Source of the DNA: Christiangramia lutea
GTDB lineage: Bacteria > Bacteroidota > Bacteroidia > Flavobacteriales > Flavobacteriaceae
Length of the DNA: 64,000 nucleotides
Direction: 5' to 3'
Assembly (NCBI RefSeq): GCF_022489035.1
Contig: NZ_JAKVTV010000005.1
Span: forward strand, 62,001-126,000
Shown: positions 59,688-64,000 of the stretch, in pieces
Position numbering within the stretch: the first letter of the stretch is position 1
Layout of the letters: each line of letters starts with the position of its first letter
The notes under the pieces: generated by a model
Database searches by the model: none
The model's input: the letters and a program-made list of their open reading frames with translations, nothing else
What the model was told of the DNA's origin: nothing
Translations under genes and position numbers: made by a program

Positions 59688-59712
59688 AGAGAAAAAAGAA
59701 TTTTATTTATAT

Positions 59713-59743
59713 AAAAACCCACGCCGATGCGTGGGTTTTTTTT
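59713..59743 (+). terminator. Terminator of sucC
   Basis: AAAAACCCACGC/GCGTGGGTTTTT stem with a 4-base loop and a run of eight T, 26 bases past the stop. Confidence 0.9.
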
Positions 59744-59874
59744 ATGTTTTGATATTTCGCCCTTCCTGTTGGCAGAACTACAATTCATTTAAAATCAAAA
59801 TGTTAAAAATTTGAAATTACTGTAACGATTAGTAATTATAGTCGTCTTTTAAATAGAACAACTAAGGAAATATT

Positions 59875-60099
59875 ATGAAAAAGGTCCAGTTTTTTCTTTT
59901 GGCATTCATCCTGTTAGCCATAGCAGCAAAAGTTAGTTTTACACCAGTAAAGAGAGTGGATTATGCAGTTCTTTCAACTGAAACCAAACTGGAACATGTG
60001 CAGCAGTTCTTTCAATATAAGGTCAATCATATTCAATCTGAAAATCCTTATAAGATCAAAAGTTGTATGATTCAAACTGCCGTTTGTTGCCATTCTTAA
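59875..60099 (+). CDS. Small exported peptide with Cys-containing C terminus
   Basis: A 74-residue protein with a hydrophobic N-terminal signal (about 1-20) and a soluble tail ending SCMIQTAVCCHS, with three cysteines and a His in the last 12 residues. No family recognised. It stands alone, 135 bases past the sucC terminator. Confidence 0.5.
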   Translation: MKKVQFFLLAFILLAIAAKVSFTPVKRVDYAVLSTETKLEHVQQFFQYKVNHIQSENPYKIKSCMIQTAVCCHS

Positions 60100-60394
60100 A
60101 CCCGGGGCATTTATCAATCGAAATAAAAAGTATCAAAGTTATAACCTCAAAAACTGTGAAAACATTATTGAATATTCATATTTAATTGGTATTTAATCGA
60201 TTATAAGCTTTTTATTTTGTTAAATGTAAAATGAATATTTATCTTTAATAAGAATTCTTTGACAAAACAAGGGTCATCTTTCTAATAATAAGCGTGTTGA
60301 AATACTGTTAAATTTGAATTAGCCAAAAAAGAATTTTACACAATCAAAAAATCGCTATTTTCAAGGAAGGTGACCTCTTTTATTTTTTTCTTTT

Positions 60395-61195
60395 TTATTT
60401 CGAGGGATACCAATCCATTAGTTCCACCTGAATATTTGTACTGCCTTTATTGACTAATCTTTTGAATTCTTCTACGTCGGAAAAACCATTCTTGCCGCGA
60501 TAGTGATATGGAATAACTTTTTTGGGCTTAAAGGCAAGTACACCATCGGCAGCCTGCTCTACAGGCATGGTATAAGGCAGATTCATAGAAATTAGGGCAA
60601 CATCTATTTCTTTTAAATTTCTCATTTCCGGAATATCTTCAGTATCTCCAGAAATATAAAGGCGCTTTCCATTTTTTTCCGCAATATAACCATTTCCACG
60701 TCCTTTAACGTGCATTGCATCATTGGATTGAGGCAGATTATACATGGGGACGGCGGTGATTTCAAACTCCTGCAGTTTATGAGATTCTCCGTTTTTCAGA
60801 ATGATCAAATTGGATTGTAATTCTTCGGGAAGTTCTTTCTGAACAGCTTTTGGAACAATTATTTCGGTCTCCCCTAATTCAAGTGCCAGCAGCGTTTCAG
60901 CATTCATATGATCTCCGTGTATATCGGTGATCAATATAAAATCAGGTTTTGGCTTATTTTTAAAAGCCTTTGCTCCACCTACCGGGTCTGTATAAAATAT
61001 TTTATTATTCCATTTAAAAACCGCGGTGGCATGAGAAATTGGATCTATCTCCAGGTCTGTAATTTCCGTGGTCATTTCAGTCTGAATATTATTCTCGGCT
61101 ATTTCAGAACTGGTTTTTTCATCTTCATTTTTAGCGTCGTCTTTACATGCTGTGAACATTAAAACTATAGCCAGGAGGCTTGCTAATCGTTTCAT
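60395..61195 (-). CDS. Metallo-hydrolase lipoprotein, UlaG-like
   Basis: A 266-residue lipoprotein (lipobox FTAC, Cys17) with a metallo-beta-lactamase-fold domain: HATAVFKW, TDIHGDH at 90-96 (the first His of the usual HxHxDH is Asp91), SGDTED and a late PYHYRG. Related lipoproteins share the changed motif. The substrate is unknown. Confidence 0.85.
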   Translation of the reverse strand: MKRLASLLAIVLMFTACKDDAKNEDEKTSSEIAENNIQTEMTTEITDLEIDPISHATAVFKWNNKIFYTDPVGGAKAFKNKPKPDFILITDIHGDHMNAETLLALELGETEIIVPKAVQKELPEELQSNLIILKNGESHKLQEFEITAVPMYNLPQSNDAMHVKGRGNGYIAEKNGKRLYISGDTEDIPEMRNLKEIDVALISMNLPYTMPVEQAADGVLAFKPKKVIPYHYRGKNGFSDVEEFKRLVNKGSTNIQVELMDWYPSK

Positions 61196-61257
61196 AATTT
61201 ATATTTTATTTAAATTTAAAAAAGCTGTTAGGGAGTAGTAACCTAATTAGTAAAGAT

Positions 61258-61716
61258 TTATGAAAGGTTTAGTTTCATTTTAATATCGCCACGAGAGTAA
61301 GGATTGTTTTGTTCAATTGGGATTTCCTCAAAGCCATATTTTCTATAAAGGTGAATTGCATTTTCGAGCTTTCGGTTGGAATAAATAATCAGTTTATCCC
61401 AGCCTTTTTTCCTGGCGTGATCAATGGTATGTTGCATTAACTTATGACCTATTTTCTTTCCCCTGTAATTAGTTTTTACGGCCATTTTTGTAAGTTCAAA
61501 AACGTTTTCTTCAATTATCATCAAAGCTACACAGCCAATCACTTCTTCATCTATCACGGCAAAGAAAATTTCCCCACCCGGCTCAATGATATATTTTTTA
61601 GGATTTCCTAAAACATCTTCATCATGGGGTTCTACCCAAAAGAATTCTTCCAGCCAATGAATATTCATTTTTTTAAATTCCTCTGAATATTCCTGCTTCC
61701 AGTTGATAATTCGCAT
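61258..61716 (-). CDS. GNAT-family acetyltransferase
   Basis: A 152-residue protein with the GNAT acetyl-CoA loop YRGKKIGHKLM and the later AIHLYRKYGFEE. The acceptor is unknown. Divergent from trehalase. Confidence 0.9.
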   Translation of the reverse strand: MRIINWKQEYSEEFKKMNIHWLEEFFWVEPHDEDVLGNPKKYIIEPGGEIFFAVIDEEVIGCVALMIIEENVFELTKMAVKTNYRGKKIGHKLMQHTIDHARKKGWDKLIIYSNRKLENAIHLYRKYGFEEIPIEQNNPYSRGDIKMKLNLS

Positions 61717-61815
61717 TCATCAAGATTTTAGCTATAAAAATATCAATATTCTATAAAAGACCAGCTTCATTCTATCCTAATTGAAAACCCATATATTAGT
61801 AACTCATTTAAACTC

Positions 61816-63447
61816 TTGAATATGAGAATTGAATTGACCTTTAGGTTAAGCTATTTTTTTATCCTGGTTTTAATCTTCTCCTGCAAAATTGGCCCCGATG
61901 CAGATGCTGAAATCGAACAGGTAGTTACTAAGGTTGAAATTCTGCCTCCAGGTGAACTTTACGGAGACCTGTTCTATGATGTACAGAGTAAAAATGTGTT
62001 TCCAGATAGTAAAACTTTTGTAGATGCAATTCCCCAATATAATCCAGGTTTGATAAGACAGAGATATGAGATGCTCGCTGACACCACCGCAGAAGGGATT
62101 TCAGATTTTGTAGAGCAGCATTTTGAAATTCCTGGGGAGCAAAGCGAATTTGAAGCCGATTCCTCTTCGATCAATTTACATATAACCAGATTATGGGACA
62201 AGTTGAAAAGACCGGCAGATGAAGAGGTTTCGGGTACGTTAATTCCTTTACCTAATTCTTACATAGTTCCGGGCGGAAGATTCAGGGAGATCTATTACTG
62301 GGACAGCTATTTTACTATGCTTGGACTTCTGGAAGACGGGGAGGTAGAAACAGTAGAAAATATGATAGCTAATTTTGCTTATCTCATCAATGGCTATGGT
62401 TTTATACCAAATGGTAACAGGACTTACTACCTGGGCAGATCTCAACCTCCTTTTTTCGGAATGATGGTTAAAACCCTGGCGAATGCTAAAAGTAAAAAGG
62501 TGTTGGAGGAATACCTTCCAGAGCTGGAAAAGGAATATAACTTCTGGATGAATGGCGAAAACCGACTTGATGGAGAGAAGACATTCAGAAGAGTTGTGAA
62601 AATGAGAGATGGGGAGATACTCAATCGTTACTGGGATGATTACGCAACTCCACGACCGGAAAGTTACCGGGAAGATATTCATACTGCTGAAAAAGCTGTG
62701 GCAAATAATCCTGAAATTTCAAAAGAAGAGGTATATAGAAATCTCAGGGCGGGAGCGGAGTCTGGCTGGGATTTTTCCAGTAGGTGGCTAAACCGGGATG
62801 AAAATGGAGATTTCAATCTGTCTACCATTCATACGGTAGATATTATTCCGGTAGACCTTAATTCGTTGTTATACGATCTTGAGTTGACGATCTCTGAAGC
62901 AGCTGAATTTGCTGGTGAGATTGAAAAATCTGAAGAGTATAAATCAAAGGCAGAGAGACGTAAAGAGGCAATTATAAAATACCTGTGGAGCGAAAGCGAA
63001 GAGTTTTTTATGGATTATAATTTCAGAGAATCGAATCCCACCGGTAGATTATCTCTTGCCGGGGTCTATCCCTTGTTTTTTGAAATCGCGAATGAAGATC
63101 AGGCCAGCCAAGTCACTGTAAAACTAAAGGAAACATTCCTGAAACCAGGTGGCCTTGTTACCACCCCGTATAATACAGGTGAGCAATGGGATGCTCCAAA
63201 CGGCTGGGCACCATTGCAATGGATCTGTTTTCAAGGTTTGAAGAATTATGGTGAGGACGATCTTGCTGAAGAGGTAAGCTCCAGATGGCTGGCATTAAAC
63301 AGGAAAGTCTATGATAAGACTTATAAAATGCTGGAAAAATATAATGTAGAAGATCTAACTAAGGAAAGTGGAGGAGGGGAGTACCCAACCCAGGATGGTT
63401 TTGGCTGGACAAATGGGGTTTATCAAAAATTGTCTTCAAAAAAATAG
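61816..63447 (+). CDS. Alpha,alpha-trehalase (GH37), exported
   Basis: A glycoside hydrolase family 37 enzyme of 543 residues that splits trehalose into two glucose units. Both family signatures are present: PGGRFREIYYWDSYF and QWDAPNGWAPLQW. Likely catalytic acid Asp319 (ESGWDFSSRW) and base Glu522 (GGGEYPTQDGFGW). An N-terminal signal with lipobox-like IFSC suggests a periplasmic or outer-membrane lipoprotein. The start may be the second Met at 61822. Confidence 0.93.
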   Translation: MNMRIELTFRLSYFFILVLIFSCKIGPDADAEIEQVVTKVEILPPGELYGDLFYDVQSKNVFPDSKTFVDAIPQYNPGLIRQRYEMLADTTAEGISDFVEQHFEIPGEQSEFEADSSSINLHITRLWDKLKRPADEEVSGTLIPLPNSYIVPGGRFREIYYWDSYFTMLGLLEDGEVETVENMIANFAYLINGYGFIPNGNRTYYLGRSQPPFFGMMVKTLANAKSKKVLEEYLPELEKEYNFWMNGENRLDGEKTFRRVVKMRDGEILNRYWDDYATPRPESYREDIHTAEKAVANNPEISKEEVYRNLRAGAESGWDFSSRWLNRDENGDFNLSTIHTVDIIPVDLNSLLYDLELTISEAAEFAGEIEKSEEYKSKAERRKEAIIKYLWSESEEFFMDYNFRESNPTGRLSLAGVYPLFFEIANEDQASQVTVKLKETFLKPGGLVTTPYNTGEQWDAPNGWAPLQWICFQGLKNYGEDDLAEEVSSRWLALNRKVYDKTYKMLEKYNVEDLTKESGGGEYPTQDGFGWTNGVYQKLSSKK

Positions 63448-63467
63448 GTTGATTAATAGTAAGGAAA

Positions 63468-64000
63468 TCAATATCTGATAAAGTCTGAAATAAAGTAAGA
63501 AAGTGCTTTTCCAACCTGGGAGGCATTATCTTCATCAGGAGCAGCCTCACAAATATGAAAATAACAACAGTTTTCATTCTTAGAAACAAGGTCTATGAAA
63601 TTCCTTAACTCGTTTATAGAAAAACCCGAAGGAGATTTAGCACTGCTGGGAAAATCGGAGATGGAATCACAATCCAGTTCAAAACCGAATTTAGCATTAC
63701 CTATTTTATCCAGTTCTTCTCCAAAGCGAACTGCAACTTCGCCAGGTTTTTTGAAAAGATCTTCAGCTACACGAAAATTAAGATTTTCTGAAGCATCCAT
63801 TTCCTCAAAAATATATTCAGGAGTGTAGTTCTTATGTAATCCAAAGACCGAATATTTTCTCAAATACTGCCCTTCGATAGCATAGCTGAAACCATTGCCA
63901 CTATGTCTGTGTTCTAATTGTCTCAGGTCTGTGTGCGCGTCGATATTTATAACATTTACAGGCTCTTTTAGAGCTTTTGCAGCACCTTTTATATTTCCAT
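63468..64000 (-). CDS. Arginase/agmatinase-family hydrolase, 5' end outside the window
   Basis: About 177 C-terminal codons of a ureohydrolase; the frame stays open to the window edge. The Mn motif IDAHTD lies at 63927-63944 and a second metal Asp pair appears in FELDCDSI, then HICEAAP near the end. Family members hydrolyse arginine, agmatine, guanidino acids or formiminoglutamate; the Bacteroidetes-type C terminus suggests formimidoylglutamase, but this is not certain. Confidence 0.85.
   Translation of the reverse strand, partial: GNIKGAAKALKEPVNVINIDAHTDLRQLEHRHSGNGFSYAIEGQYLRKYSVFGLHKNYTPEYIFEEMDASENLNFRVAEDLFKKPGEVAVRFGEELDKIGNAKFGFELDCDSISDFPSSAKSPSGFSINELRNFIDLVSKNENCCYFHICEAAPDEDNASQVGKALSYFISDFIRY

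Overview
The window is chromosomal DNA from a marine-type member of the Flavobacteriaceae, close in character to Christiangramia/Gramella. This is an inference from gene content, AT-rich coding style and regulatory signals; I could run no search. Signs are LytS/LytTR and propeller-type sensor systems, flavobacterial TonB (here a relic), DUF3857/transglutaminase proteins, a phosphoserine phosphatase-phosphoglycerate dehydrogenase fusion, and TAnnTTTG promoter elements in place of TATAAT. I saw no rRNA, tRNA, CRISPR array, insertion sequence or phage genes.

Layout. 0.2-9 kb: a propeller-type sensor kinase whose LytTR response regulator carries a frameshift, an MFS transporter, then an intact TPR-kinase/LytTR pair. 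9-16 kb: exported methyltransferase, giant AsmA-like protein, patatin-like lipase, spondin-domain lipoprotein. 16-19 kb: OmpR-type regulator/kinase pair and a decayed tonB. 19-23.5 kb: a universal stress protein behind a perfect 20-bp palindrome, a TsdA-like dihaem cytochrome c with two exported DsrE-like proteins, and a second stress protein on the opposite strand. 24-34 kb: sbcDC and a complete RND efflux operon. 34-40 kb: a 1-kb stretch without genes, the serine-biosynthesis fusion, a short-chain fatty acid transporter and a LysR relic. 40-44 kb: LytTR regulator/LytS kinase, haemolysin III-like protein and a CPA1 antiporter gene broken by four in-frame stops. 44.5-52 kb: a three-gene operon of a 1098-residue TPR/MORN-repeat protein plus two DUF3857 proteins, one with and one without the transglutaminase triad. 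52-64 kb: 2H phosphoesterase, cyclase, CHAD protein, lipoprotein, lysA, MFS exporter, sucC, a small Cys-ended peptide, metallo-hydrolase, GNAT, trehalase and a partial arginase-family gene.

How the genes work together. Most of the window is sensing (four regulator/kinase pairs, one damaged), envelope maintenance and export, plus core metabolism (serine, lysine, TCA cycle, trehalose). The two segments most worth testing are the TsdA-like/DsrE cassette, a candidate periplasmic sulfur-redox module, and the MORN/DUF3857 operon, a candidate exported or periplasmic system of unknown role. At least four genes are decayed to different degrees (LytTR regulator, tonB, lysR, antiporter), which suggests ongoing loss of redundant regulatory and transport functions.
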